Shown here in pieces: positions 1-6,494 of a DNA stretch of 34,283 bases. Location of the stretch: positions 1 to 34,283 of the forward strand of contig JAHHHD010000049.1 of NCBI GenBank assembly GCA_019359505.1. The letters are read 5' to 3'. The DNA comes from Drouetiella hepatica Uher 2000/2452. Lineage in GTDB: Bacteria; Cyanobacteriota; Cyanobacteriia; Elainellales; Elainellaceae. The notes under the pieces are model-generated. The model did not search any database. It was not told the origin of the DNA and saw nothing but the letters and a program-made list of their open reading frames with translations. Each line of letters opens with the position of its first letter. Position 1 is the stretch's first letter. A program made the translations under genes and the position numbers.

Positions 1-60
1 AAGACTCGTTTTGTGCGATGAGGATATTTGTGGATATAATCGAGTGGATTTTTCATCTTT

Positions 61-87
61 GGTAGAGCGGTAAAACTCCGTTCTACC
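61..87 (+). terminator. Possible terminator hairpin of an upstream gene
   Basis: A 10-bp stem (61-70 with 78-87, one G-T pair) closes a 7-nt loop, and the sequence that follows on the plus strand is T-rich (ATCTTTCTTT). No coding sequence is recognisable in the 60 bases before it, so the gene it would serve lies outside the window. The T-tract is interrupted, so this is only a candidate. Confidence 0.3.
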
Positions 88-123
88 ATCTTTCTTTACC
101 ACTATTTATATTTCGGACAGGTC

Positions 124-354
124 TATTTGAAGTGAGAGCATTCTTATTTGAAGTGAGAACATTGCGGGTTAAAACAGCAAAGTTTCAGGTTGAAATGAAA
201 ATACTCTCATTTGAAACGAGGTAATTTTGGGTTGCGATCGAATTAGTCCTGTTTGAAATGAGAATGTTCTTGCTTGCAGTGAAATCACTCTCGTCTTAGA
301 TAGAAATTCTGGAGTTTTGAAGGCGATCGTTCCTATTTCTCATCCAAACAGCGG
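124..354. repeat. Degenerate 21-bp tandem repeat array
   Basis: Cut into 21-base blocks from position 124, the sequence keeps phase for about ten or eleven units with no insertion or deletion. The best units (124-144, 145-165, 187-207, 208-228, 250-270) share a core close to TTTGAAATGAGAANATT. Others (166-186, 229-249, 271-291, 292-312, 313-333) keep TT near block position 4-5 and purine-rich centres. The last block (334-354) is barely recognisable. A 21-bp period is two helical turns. In one frame the good units would read as F-E-V/M-R heptapeptides, but stop codons interrupt every frame, so I treat the array as non-coding. It fills most of the 402-base leader of the STAND module. Confidence 0.8.
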
Positions 355-402
355 AGAATTGGGCTAGAACTAGGTAAAAATTAGCCCCAGTTTTAACCGT
401 TT

Positions 403-858
403 ATGGAACTCGTCACGCTTGCTGCTACGCTTGCCACGCTGTTTTTTTCGGAAGCGCTGAAGGAGGGCGGCAAGACGTTGGGTAAAGAAGTGTCTGAACG
501 CACGGCACAGCTCGTTACTTCTGTACGCAACAAGTTTAAGTCGTCTGGAACAGAGGGATTGTTGGTGCGGGCAGAGAAGCAGCCCTCAGAATCAAATATT
601 GCTTTGGTGGAAGCAGAGCTAGTGGCACAGATTGAGGAAGATCCGTCCTTTGCCACACAGCTTCAGGATCTGGTGCAACAGCTTCAGGCGGCGGGGGTGG
701 TGCGTCAGGTGATGGCAAGTGGACTCGATCTCTCTGGCGATCTGGAAGCGGGCGATTTGACACAGCGATCGACTCAGGCAGGTGCAGTAGATCAGGTAAT
801 GCTGGCGGATGTGAAGGCGCAAAATATCAAGCTGGGTAATCTGACGCAGGACAGCTAG
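403..858 (+). CDS. Small STAND-associated protein, function unknown
   Basis: This 151-residue protein has no named family I can assign with certainty. Residues 1-20 are a hydrophobic, small-residue helix that could lie in or on a membrane. Residues 20-48 are a lysine/arginine-rich amphipathic helix. Residues 60-97 are an acidic helical segment. The C-terminal third is Gly/Asp/Gln-rich and carries two copies of one motif (about 110-121, LSGDLEAGDLTQ, and 137-149, VKAQNIKLGNLTQ). A third copy is near the N-terminus of the next protein. From memory, short proteins of this architecture are often encoded beside STAND ATPases and peptidases, with unproven roles. The next gene starts 4 nt after the stop, so the two are probably co-transcribed. 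An adaptor or membrane-acting effector role is inference. Confidence 0.75.
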   Translation: MELVTLAATLATLFFSEALKEGGKTLGKEVSERTAQLVTSVRNKFKSSGTEGLLVRAEKQPSESNIALVEAELVAQIEEDPSFATQLQDLVQQLQAAGVVRQVMASGLDLSGDLEAGDLTQRSTQAGAVDQVMLADVKAQNIKLGNLTQDS

Positions 859-862
859 GGGC

Positions 863-3238
863 ATGAGTCAGTCAGAGGGTCTACCAGAGGAAAGTATTTC
901 AGCCGCGAAGCAGATCAGGCAAAGTATTTTCGAGAATGTGCAGGCGACGAATATCCAAACCGGGGATATTCATCAAACGATTCATTTGCCCTCAGCCGAT
1001 CGCCCCACAATAACCCAGCTATCTGAAATTCCCTATCGCGGATCGCCTCATTTTTTGGGGCGCGATCGGGCAATGGCAGACCTGCATCAGGCTTTGCAGC
1101 AGAACGATCGCGTGGCAATTACGGCGATCGCTGGGATGGGGGGCGTAGGCAAGACGGAATTGGCGGTTCAATATGCGCGGCAGCACCGGGAGAGCTATCC
1201 GGGTGGGGTCTGTTGGCTCCGCGCTAGAGAAAGCAGCCTGGAAGCGCAGCTTTTGCAGAAGGTGGAGCTGGAGTTGAGGCTGTCGGTGCCGCAAGAGTGG
1301 CGGGGAAAACTGCTGTCGTTGGCGGAGCAGGTGCAGTGGTGCTGGCACAACTGGCAGCCGGATGGCTTGGTGCTGGTGGTGCTGGATGATGTGACAAGTT
1401 TGGCGGACTGTCGGGCAGTATTGCCCACGGATCAGCGGTTTCGGGTGGTGCTGACGACGCGGCAGCGGGGGCTGGATGCTAGCTTTGTGGAGCTGCCGCT
1501 GGATGTTTTGGCGGAAGAGGATGCGATCGCCCTCTTGCAGGAGGTGATTGGGGCAGCGCGAGTGGCGCGAGAGCCATCTGAGGCGGCAGAGCTGTGTGCC
1601 TGGTTGGGATACCTGCCGCTGGGACTGGAACTGGTGGGGCGATATTTGGGAGGCGATCGATTCCTCTCTTTGGGCGAGATGCTGGAACGGCTGAAGGCAC
1701 AGTCAATTCAAGATCCTTCGGTGGATCGAGACGCGCAGTATCAAATGACGGCACAGCTAGGGGTGAAGGCGGCGTTTGAGTTGACCTGGCAAACCCTGGA
1801 TGCGGCAACGGCAGAGGTGGCGATGCTGCTGAGTTTGTTTGCAGCGGATGTGATTCCCTGGTCTTTGGTGGAGTGGATGATGCAGCGGGTGCATGGCGAG
1901 GAGTCCGCTGTCTCTGATGCCAGACGAGAGCTGGATAATCGCTACCTGATTCAACCTGTTGATCCGGCTGAGGCGGATGATTCAGGAGCTTACAAGCTGC
2001 ATCCGCTGATTCGGGAGTTTTTGCAGGCTAAGCTGACAGAGTTTGCAAACGCTGAACCGCTGCGGCAGGCATTCGTTGATGAGATGATCAGAATGGCTCA
2101 GCTAATGCCGCAAGCTCCAACCCTTGATTTCGTTGCAGCCTTTGACATCGTGCGCCCTCATCTGGAAGAAGTGGTGACTGGGATGAGCGATCGCGTTAGC
2201 GATGACGATCTACCTTGGGCGTTTTGGGGACTGGCTCGATTTTATGAAGGGCAAGGGCTATATGCCCTAGCAGAACCCTGGTGTCGAGAATGCCTAACAG
2301 CTACGCAAAGGCGGTTAGGGGAAGAGCATCCCGGTGTAGCAGCCAGCTTCAACAATCTGGCTGAACTTTACAAATCTCAGGCGCGATATGGGGAAGCAGA
2401 ACCTTTGTACATCCGAGCATTTGAGATGTTCAGACGTCTATTGGGTGAAGAGCATTCGTATGTGGCAACCAGTCTTAACAATCTAGCGTTGATCTATGAA
2501 TCCCAAGGGCGATACAGCGAGGCAGAACCGCTCTTATTGCAAGCCTTAGAAATACACAAATCCTTTTGGGGCGAAGAGCATCCCGATGTGGCAACCAGTC
2601 TTAACAACCTGGCATTGCTCTATGAATCCCAAAGACGATACAGCGAGGCAGAACCGCTATATCTCCAAGCTTTGGAGCTAAGTAGACATCTACTCGGTAA
2701 TGACAATCTTCGTGTAGCCATAAGTCTCAACAATCTGGCAGCACTCTACGCATCTCAAGGGCGATATAAGGAGGCAGAACCGCTGTATCTTCAAGCTTTG
2801 GAGTTGAGAAAACACCTTTTGGGTGAGGAGCACCCTGATGTAGCAACCAGTCTCAACAATCTGGCATTGCTATACAATTTCCAAGGGCAATTTAGGGAAG
2901 CAGAATCACTGTATCTCCAAGCTTTGGAGTTGAGAAAACGCTCTTTGGAAGGAGAGCATCCCAATAGGGCAACCAACCTCGACAATCTGGCAGCACTCTA
3001 TGAATCCCAAGGGCGCTACAGCGAAGCTAAACCCCTCTATCTCCAGGCTTTGTCCATTTGCGCGAAGACATTAGGAGACAATCACCCCAGTACCCGCACC
3101 ATCGGTCAAAACCTTGAGAACCTCCATCACCAAATCCACCCCGATCGCTCCTCCTCTCCTCAGAAAAGACGATCGCATCCCCTCATCCAATTCCTCAAAG
3201 CCATTATTCGCGCCCTAAAACGGCTATTCCGCCTGTAG
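863..3238 (+). CDS. NB-ARC/TPR STAND-family ATPase
   Basis: This 791-aa signal-transduction ATPase has the layout of NLR-like proteins. Residues 26-38 hold the VxAxNIxxGxxxQ motif shared with the upstream protein. The NB-ARC domain starts near residue 60: Walker A is GMGGVGKT (91-98), Walker B is LVVLDDV (171-177), a sensor-like VVLTTR lies at 195-200 and a GLPL-type motif (YLPLGLELVG) at 250-259. A winged-helix region follows to about 390. From about 450 to 745 there are seven 42-residue kinesin-light-chain-type TPRs (NNLALLYESQGRYSEAEPLY pattern). The C-terminus is basic. No effector domain such as TIR, nuclease or protease is visible, which fits an effector supplied by the neighbouring small protein. 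SD-like AGGGGC lies just before the start. In the family, TPRs sense a ligand and NB-ARC oligomerises; a defence role here is inference. Confidence 0.93.
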   Translation: MSQSEGLPEESISAAKQIRQSIFENVQATNIQTGDIHQTIHLPSADRPTITQLSEIPYRGSPHFLGRDRAMADLHQALQQNDRVAITAIAGMGGVGKTELAVQYARQHRESYPGGVCWLRARESSLEAQLLQKVELELRLSVPQEWRGKLLSLAEQVQWCWHNWQPDGLVLVVLDDVTSLADCRAVLPTDQRFRVVLTTRQRGLDASFVELPLDVLAEEDAIALLQEVIGAARVAREPSEAAELCAWLGYLPLGLELVGRYLGGDRFLSLGEMLERLKAQSIQDPSVDRDAQYQMTAQLGVKAAFELTWQTLDAATAEVAMLLSLFAADVIPWSLVEWMMQRVHGEESAVSDARRELDNRYLIQPVDPAEADDSGAYKLHPLIREFLQAKLTEFANAEPLRQAFVDEMIRMAQLMPQAPTLDFVAAFDIVRPHLEEVVTGMSDRVSDDDLPWAFWGLARFYEGQGLYALAEPWCRECLTATQRRLGEEHPGVAASFNNLAELYKSQARYGEAEPLYIRAFEMFRRLLGEEHSYVATSLNNLALIYESQGRYSEAEPLLLQALEIHKSFWGEEHPDVATSLNNLALLYESQRRYSEAEPLYLQALELSRHLLGNDNLRVAISLNNLAALYASQGRYKEAEPLYLQALELRKHLLGEEHPDVATSLNNLALLYNFQGQFREAESLYLQALELRKRSLEGEHPNRATNLDNLAALYESQGRYSEAKPLYLQALSICAKTLGDNHPSTRTIGQNLENLHHQIHPDRSSSPQKRRSHPLIQFLKAIIRALKRLFRL

Positions 3239-3342
3239 AAACCAGAGCAGCAATGACCCCAAAGAGGCGATCGCATTGAGTGATGGAGCGATCGCTCTAA
3301 ACTAGAGATATTCGAGAACATAACCGCCTTCAAATTGCCAGT

Positions 3343-3588
3343 ATGGAACCAGTGATCTATCAAATCGATGCCTTCTGGGATACCGACTCAGCCGTCTGGG
3401 TTGCCACCAGTGACGATGTTCCAGGATTGGCAACAGAGGCAGACACCATTGAAATACTCAGCCAAAAACTCCGCAGCATGATTCCAGAATTATTGCGTCT
3501 AAACCACGTCATTGCTGGAGATTATGCCGGAGCGATCGCCTTTCAACTCACCAGCCATCGGCAAGAATTGATCAAGGTAGCATCCTAA
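3343..3588 (+). CDS. DUF1902/HicB-like antitoxin
   Basis: This 81-aa protein matches the DUF1902 pattern: a short beta-strand start (YQIDAFWDTDSAVWVATSDD), then VPGLATEADTIEILSQKLRSMIPELL, which is the partial RNase H-like HicB fold. It has no C-terminal DNA-binding domain, as is usual for this short type. The next gene, a HicA-like toxin, begins after a single intervening base, so translation is likely coupled. The protein probably binds and neutralises that toxin. Its leader (3265-3316) and C-terminal coding end are repeated in a relic at 4497-4608. Confidence 0.85.
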   Translation: MEPVIYQIDAFWDTDSAVWVATSDDVPGLATEADTIEILSQKLRSMIPELLRLNHVIAGDYAGAIAFQLTSHRQELIKVAS

Positions 3589-3589
3589 A

Positions 3590-3787
3590 ATGGCTGAATC
3601 GTTAACGCCCAAATTAAAGAAAATCCTAGTAGTAGCTGGCTGTTCTTTAGAGCGACAAGGCAAAGGCGATCACGAAATTTGGTACAGCCCAATTACTCAA
3701 CGGCGCTTTGTTGTGGACAGCGCGATCAAGTCCCGTCACACCGCTAACGCAGTTTTGAAACAAGCTGGACTGCCAAAAGAATTTTAA
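3590..3787 (+). CDS. hicA: HicA-family mRNA interferase toxin
   Basis: This 65-aa protein has the features of a HicA double-stranded-RNA-binding-like toxin. These are an N-terminal helix, then GKGDHEIW (25-32) with the candidate catalytic His28, then a basic strand (TQRRFVVD), and the C-terminal KSRHTANAVLKQAGL, which corresponds to the family's helix ending in LKQAGL. HicA toxins cleave mRNA and stop translation. It follows the DUF1902/HicB-like gene by 1 nt, the reverse of the common hicA-hicB order but usual for DUF1902 pairs. It looks intact at full family length. Confidence 0.87.
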   Translation: MAESLTPKLKKILVVAGCSLERQGKGDHEIWYSPITQRRFVVDSAIKSRHTANAVLKQAGLPKEF

Positions 3788-3793
3788 TAGAAG

Positions 3794-4081
3794 ATGACAG
3801 GTAAAGCGATGCAGATTGAAATTCAACTTGATGAAGAACGGGCAGGCAAGCTAGCGCAGATTCAGCAGCAAACCCAGCAGGATGCGACTGAATTGATCGA
3901 TCGCATGGTGAGTGAGGCGATCGATCAACGCTACCGAGAGCTACAATCCTCTGATGCCGATCCTTTAGCCAAATTAAAAAATAGTGGCTTCATTGGCTGT
4001 GGAAAAGCCGATCCAAATCTGTCTACCAACTACAAAGAAATCCTGAAAACAGAATGGGCAGCCAAGCATGGTTATCACTGA
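3794..4081 (+). CDS. Ribbon-helix-helix-like antitoxin of a PIN toxin pair
   Basis: This 95-aa protein (or 90 aa from the second ATG at 3809, which begins MQIEIQLDEE) starts with a strand-helix-helix pattern typical of CopG/VapB-like antitoxins. Its C-terminal tail (FIGCGKADPNLSTNYKEIL) resembles the toxin-neutralising tails of cyanobacterial antitoxins. It overlaps the PIN gene by 14 nt (4068-4081), the usual antitoxin-toxin arrangement. It lies 6 nt after hicA, so the two toxin-antitoxin pairs may form one transcript. The exact family name is not certain. Confidence 0.75.
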   Translation: MTGKAMQIEIQLDEERAGKLAQIQQQTQQDATELIDRMVSEAIDQRYRELQSSDADPLAKLKNSGFIGCGKADPNLSTNYKEILKTEWAAKHGYH

Positions 4082-4485
4082 CACTGGATTCTGGTTAGCG
4101 CTTGCTAGTGACGATGATGTCTATCATGCTCAGGCTCAAAATGTCCTCGATCGTCTCCAAGAGCCACTCATTACAACCTGGTGTGTGGCGACAGAAGCTT
4201 GCTATCTATTGCTAACTCGCATTGGCAATCACGCCCAAGTTAGCTTCATGAACAACTTGTTCACTGGTGGAGTGCAGATCTTTGACTTGCAGCTGCCTCA
4301 TATCCAGCGAATGCTCCAACTGATGGAACGCTATGCGGATCTACCGATAGGATCTAGCCGATGCGTCGCTCATAGTCCTAGCCGAACACCTGGGTCACGG
4401 GCGCATTCTAACGGTAGATCGGCGAGACTTCAACGCCTATCGCTGGAGCAACAACAACCCTTTTGAAAATCTGTTGCTCTCATAA
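4068..4485 (+). pseudogene. PIN-domain (VapC-like) toxin, frameshifted
   Basis: The reading frame starts MVITDTGFWLALASDDDVYH, with the first PIN acidic residue Asp5 and the second Glu (ATEAC) near residue 43. It stays intact to about residue 93. The open frame then continues as an arginine/serine-rich tail with no PIN character, ending at 4466. Leaving out one base (the A at 4349) restores PDLADASLIVL-type sequence: DLADASLIVLAEHLGHGRIL, then TVDRRDFNAYRW, and a stop at 4483-4485. That frame contains the third and fourth conserved acids. So a single-base insertion removes half the active site, and the toxin is predicted dead unless this is a sequencing error. PIN toxins of this type are metal-dependent RNases. 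Confidence 0.85.
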
Positions 4486-4496
4486 ACTGCTCTCAA

Positions 4497-4608
4497 AGGC
4501 GATCGCATTGAGACGGAGAGCGATCGTCCTAAACTAGACATATTGCAGTTGAGCCAGTTTATTTCTGGAGACTATGCAAGAGCGATCGTCTTTCAACTCG
4601 CGACCTAG
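4497..4608 (+). pseudogene. Relic of a DUF1902/HicB-like gene
   Basis: Bases 4497-4540 match the leader of the HicB-like gene at 3265-3316 (shared AGGCGATCGCATTGAG, then GAGCGATCG and TCTAAACTAGA-like stretches). They run directly into 4540-4608, which translates as ILQLSQFISGDYARAIVFQL and stops. This parallels LLRLNHVIAGDYAGAIAFQL near the end of the intact gene. The first two thirds of the coding region are missing. This is therefore an internally deleted second copy, and it lies on the far side of the toxin-antitoxin cluster. It occupies the otherwise gene-free 4486-4622. Confidence 0.8.
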
Positions 4609-4622
4609 GTAATTTGCCCAAC

Positions 4623-4940
4623 CTACATCGCCAATACTTGGCTTTTCAAAGGCACGAGAGCCTGGTGCAGGACGCTCGGTTTGGCGTTGAGATAGACTTC
4701 TCGACCACTACTCTCGTTGTGCCCCACCACGATCGCTCCAATAATAGTGCCTAGATCGGGATACATTTCCTCACGCATTACCCCTTGATCCAAGAAATCT
4801 GGAATCTTAATCAAACCCTTGACTGAAGCCTCGCCCAGATCAACAAATACGCCAAACGGAGCATGATGTTCCACTTTGCCCTGAACAAATTGACCCAAGG
4901 GATACTTCAACTTGATTTGATTCAAACTTGGATTATCCAT
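4623..4940 (-). CDS. Small S1-domain RNA-binding protein
   Basis: This 105-aa protein starts at MDNPSLNQIK. A start 11 codons upstream would overlap the preceding gene, so I chose the internal ATG, which begins 5 nt after that gene's stop. Residues 14-85 form a single S1/OB fold: LGQFVQGKVEHHAPFGVFVD is the classic strand pattern, followed by GLIKIPDF and GAIVVGHNESSGREVYLNAKP. It contains nothing else. S1 domains bind single-stranded RNA. It is the last gene of a minus-strand trio with an Xre regulator and a frameshifted unknown, so it may be an accessory or immunity component there. That role is inference. Confidence 0.82.
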   Translation of the reverse strand: MDNPSLNQIKLKYPLGQFVQGKVEHHAPFGVFVDLGEASVKGLIKIPDFLDQGVMREEMYPDLGTIIGAIVVGHNESSGREVYLNAKPSVLHQALVPLKSQVLAM

Positions 4941-4945
4941 TCGAT

Positions 4946-5298
4946 TCACCGAGATTTGAGAATACGTGGACATTCATTAAGCACTGGAAACAAGCGCTGG
5001 GGAATTATGACTTCAATCCGCTCTCGCCCGTCTTTCTCATCATAACGATATTCCAAAAGCTTAAAATATGCCTCATAAATAACAGGATCTACCAAAACCT
5101 CAAGAATTCCCTCTTGGTAGCTTCAGCAATGCTGCGGTCGTTAGCCCCTGCAAAATAGCAACTCCCATCGGTATAGGGAGGATTGTAAGGAAAATCAGTA
5201 GGCTGAAATCCCTCCTTTAAAAGCTTTTGTCCTTTCCCTCGCTGTGGAGCTTTATAAATTGTGATGCCCTGAAGGGTCTGAGCTTGGATTGACTGCAT
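4946..5298 (-). pseudogene. Frameshifted unknown protein, possibly ADP-ribosyltransferase-like
   Basis: The frame opens with MQSIQAQTLQGITIYKAPQR and contains KLLKEGFQPTDF and TDGSCYFAGANDRSIAEA. It then hits a stop at 5089 just after REFLRFW. In the neighbouring frame, from about 5105, the sequence reads EVLVDPVIYEAYFKLLEYRY, then RIEVIIPQRLFPVLNECPRI, ending at 4946-4948. A one-base loss near 5102-5106 would explain both halves, giving an original protein of about 117 aa. The layout (IYK...LLKEGF.P...GSCYFA...A, then a hydrophobic strand and VIYEAY) loosely recalls small ADP-ribosyltransferase folds. I cannot name catalytic residues with confidence, and the family is unknown to me. It starts 9 nt after the Xre gene, the arrangement of an Xre-antitoxin/toxin pair. 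Confidence 0.65.
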
Positions 5299-5307
5299 TT
5301 CTTACAC

Positions 5308-5553
5308 CTAATCCGATCGCCTCCCTGGCCCAAACTCATCGGGCAAATCCTCGATCGCAATCTTCAATTCTCGACACAAGGCTTTAACCTGTGGAATGTT
5401 GGGTCTAGCGGCGGATTCACCAGATTCCCAACGTTGATAAGTGCGAAGAGGAATCCCACACCGCCGAGACAATTCTTCTTGCGTCAGACCCGCTTTTTCT
5501 CTCAACTGTTTTAACGGCGATTCGCCCGCTTTTGGTTGTCTGTCTTCAACCAT
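5308..5553 (-). CDS. Xre-family helix-turn-helix regulator
   Basis: This 81-aa protein is almost entirely a Cro/C1-type HTH domain, residues 12-70. LKQLREKAGLTQEELSRRCG forms helices 1-2, and IPLRTYQRWESGE is the recognition helix and its C-cap. The tail (AIEDLPDEFGPGRRSD) is short. It is the first gene of a minus-strand trio, with the next gene 9 nt on. A single-domain Xre protein placed directly ahead of a small unknown gene commonly acts as autorepressor and antitoxin. That function is inferred from context. Confidence 0.88.
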   Translation of the reverse strand: MVEDRQPKAGESPLKQLREKAGLTQEELSRRCGIPLRTYQRWESGESAARPNIPQVKALCRELKIAIEDLPDEFGPGRRSD

Positions 5554-5768
5554 GACGATAACGACAAATCCTCGCGACAGATTGACGTAGGGAATGGTTC
5601 ATGGCAAGATGATTCAAAGATAAAAATTGAGTGATTGTCGGCATTTAAGCAGCCTATCCAGGTTGAAAATGCCGTCTCAGCACTTTGCCCAATTAGAACG
5701 ATCGCGTGATGAGTTTTGCACTCACCACAGCTTTGCCCTGCCTTAAATCCTAAACCAGAGAAGCTCCC

Positions 5769-6077
5769 ATGACCTACTTCGATCGCCTTCATCCTTGGTG
5801 CATTATTCGTCTATTGCCTAATATGCAGCGAATTGTTGTCGCTCGATTCCGCTATCGGGGGCAAGCCGAGGAATACCTTCGCATTCTGCAACGGCTAAAT
5901 CCTGAAGCCAATCACATTTTGGTGTTTGATCCACCCGATCGCCTTTTCTCTAATGCGTACTGCCATCAGGCAACTGGCGGCAGTGGATGGGTGAGAAACG
6001 CGTACTCTTCTACGATTCGATCGCCCAGCAGATGCTCTTGGATAATTTGCTCGATCACTTCTGGGGAGGCGCTGTGA
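5769..6077 (+). CDS. Small conserved cyanobacterial protein with a run-on C-terminus
   Basis: Residues 8-56 (WCIIRLLPNMQRIVVARFRY, then QAEEYLRILQRLNPEANHIL, VFDPP) match, from memory, a short cyanobacterial protein of about 60-70 aa with no known function. After FDPP the frame continues into residues that look like antisense readout of the ferredoxin-like gene, overlapping it by 112 nt. In another frame a TAA at 5951-5953 would end the protein at family length, 12 nt before the convergent gene. So a one-base indel near 5935-5950 may have removed the normal stop. The first 56 residues are well supported; the last 45 are doubtful. Confidence 0.6.
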   Translation: MTYFDRLHPWCIIRLLPNMQRIVVARFRYRGQAEEYLRILQRLNPEANHILVFDPPDRLFSNAYCHQATGGSGWVRNAYSSTIRSPSRCSWIICSITSGEAL

Positions 6078-6385
6078 TACCACACGCCATCTGGATAGAC
6101 CAGCAAAATCGGCCCTTTTTGACAGACTCGTAGGCAATTGGCTTTGGTGCGAAAAATGCAGGTGGGGCGATCGGCAGTCGGCTGATCCAGTCCGAGCTGC
6201 TTCAGGCGTTTCTTGAGGTAATCCCAGGCAATCAGACTCTCTGCTTTATCGCAGCACTTGGGCACCGTCTGGTCAGCACAAAGGAATAGGTGGCGCTGAA
6301 TTTGAGGTATGCCTAAGGTCTGAACACAGGCACTTAGGGAATCCAGGAGCGAATCTGGCGCGGTAACATCACAGTCGGGAGCCAT
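5966..6385 (-). CDS. Thioredoxin-like 2Fe-2S ferredoxin
   Basis: This 139-aa protein carries the cysteine pattern of thioredoxin-fold 2Fe-2S ferredoxins: HLFLCADQTVPKCC (Cys36 with Cys44/45) and CLRVCQKGP (Cys84 and Cys88). Between them is a helical stretch (AWDYLKKRLKQLGL), and after the second pair comes ILLVYPDGVWYHSASPEVIE, a typical strand plus helix ending. Such proteins carry electrons in the cytoplasm. The partner is not indicated by the neighbours. The gene converges on the small conserved gene at 5769. Its 5' end lies 109 nt from the GH31 gene, which is divergent. Confidence 0.87.
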   Translation of the reverse strand: MAPDCDVTAPDSLLDSLSACVQTLGIPQIQRHLFLCADQTVPKCCDKAESLIAWDYLKKRLKQLGLDQPTADRPTCIFRTKANCLRVCQKGPILLVYPDGVWYHSASPEVIEQIIQEHLLGDRIVEEYAFLTHPLPPVA

Positions 6386-6494
6386 AGTTGAGCTGCGCTT
6401 ATCTGCGCTTATTCAGCAATCACTATGTCCATCCTAATTCACGATCGCCAGAATACTATTTCTAGCGCGAACTCTAGAACTAAACTGAGGAACT

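Noticed and set aside
124-354. CRISPR array as an explanation of the upstream repeats
   Set aside because: Units are contiguous 21-mers without spacers and diverge from one another; no cas gene is in the window.
1479-1808. Long minus-strand and alternative frames inside the NB-ARC/TPR gene
   Set aside because: They are shadows produced by the GC-rich codons of a clearly real gene.
5511-5792. 93-codon minus-strand frame upstream of the Xre gene
   Set aside because: It overlaps both the Xre gene and the small conserved gene at 5769, and its sequence has no domain-like pattern; it is probably a chance frame.
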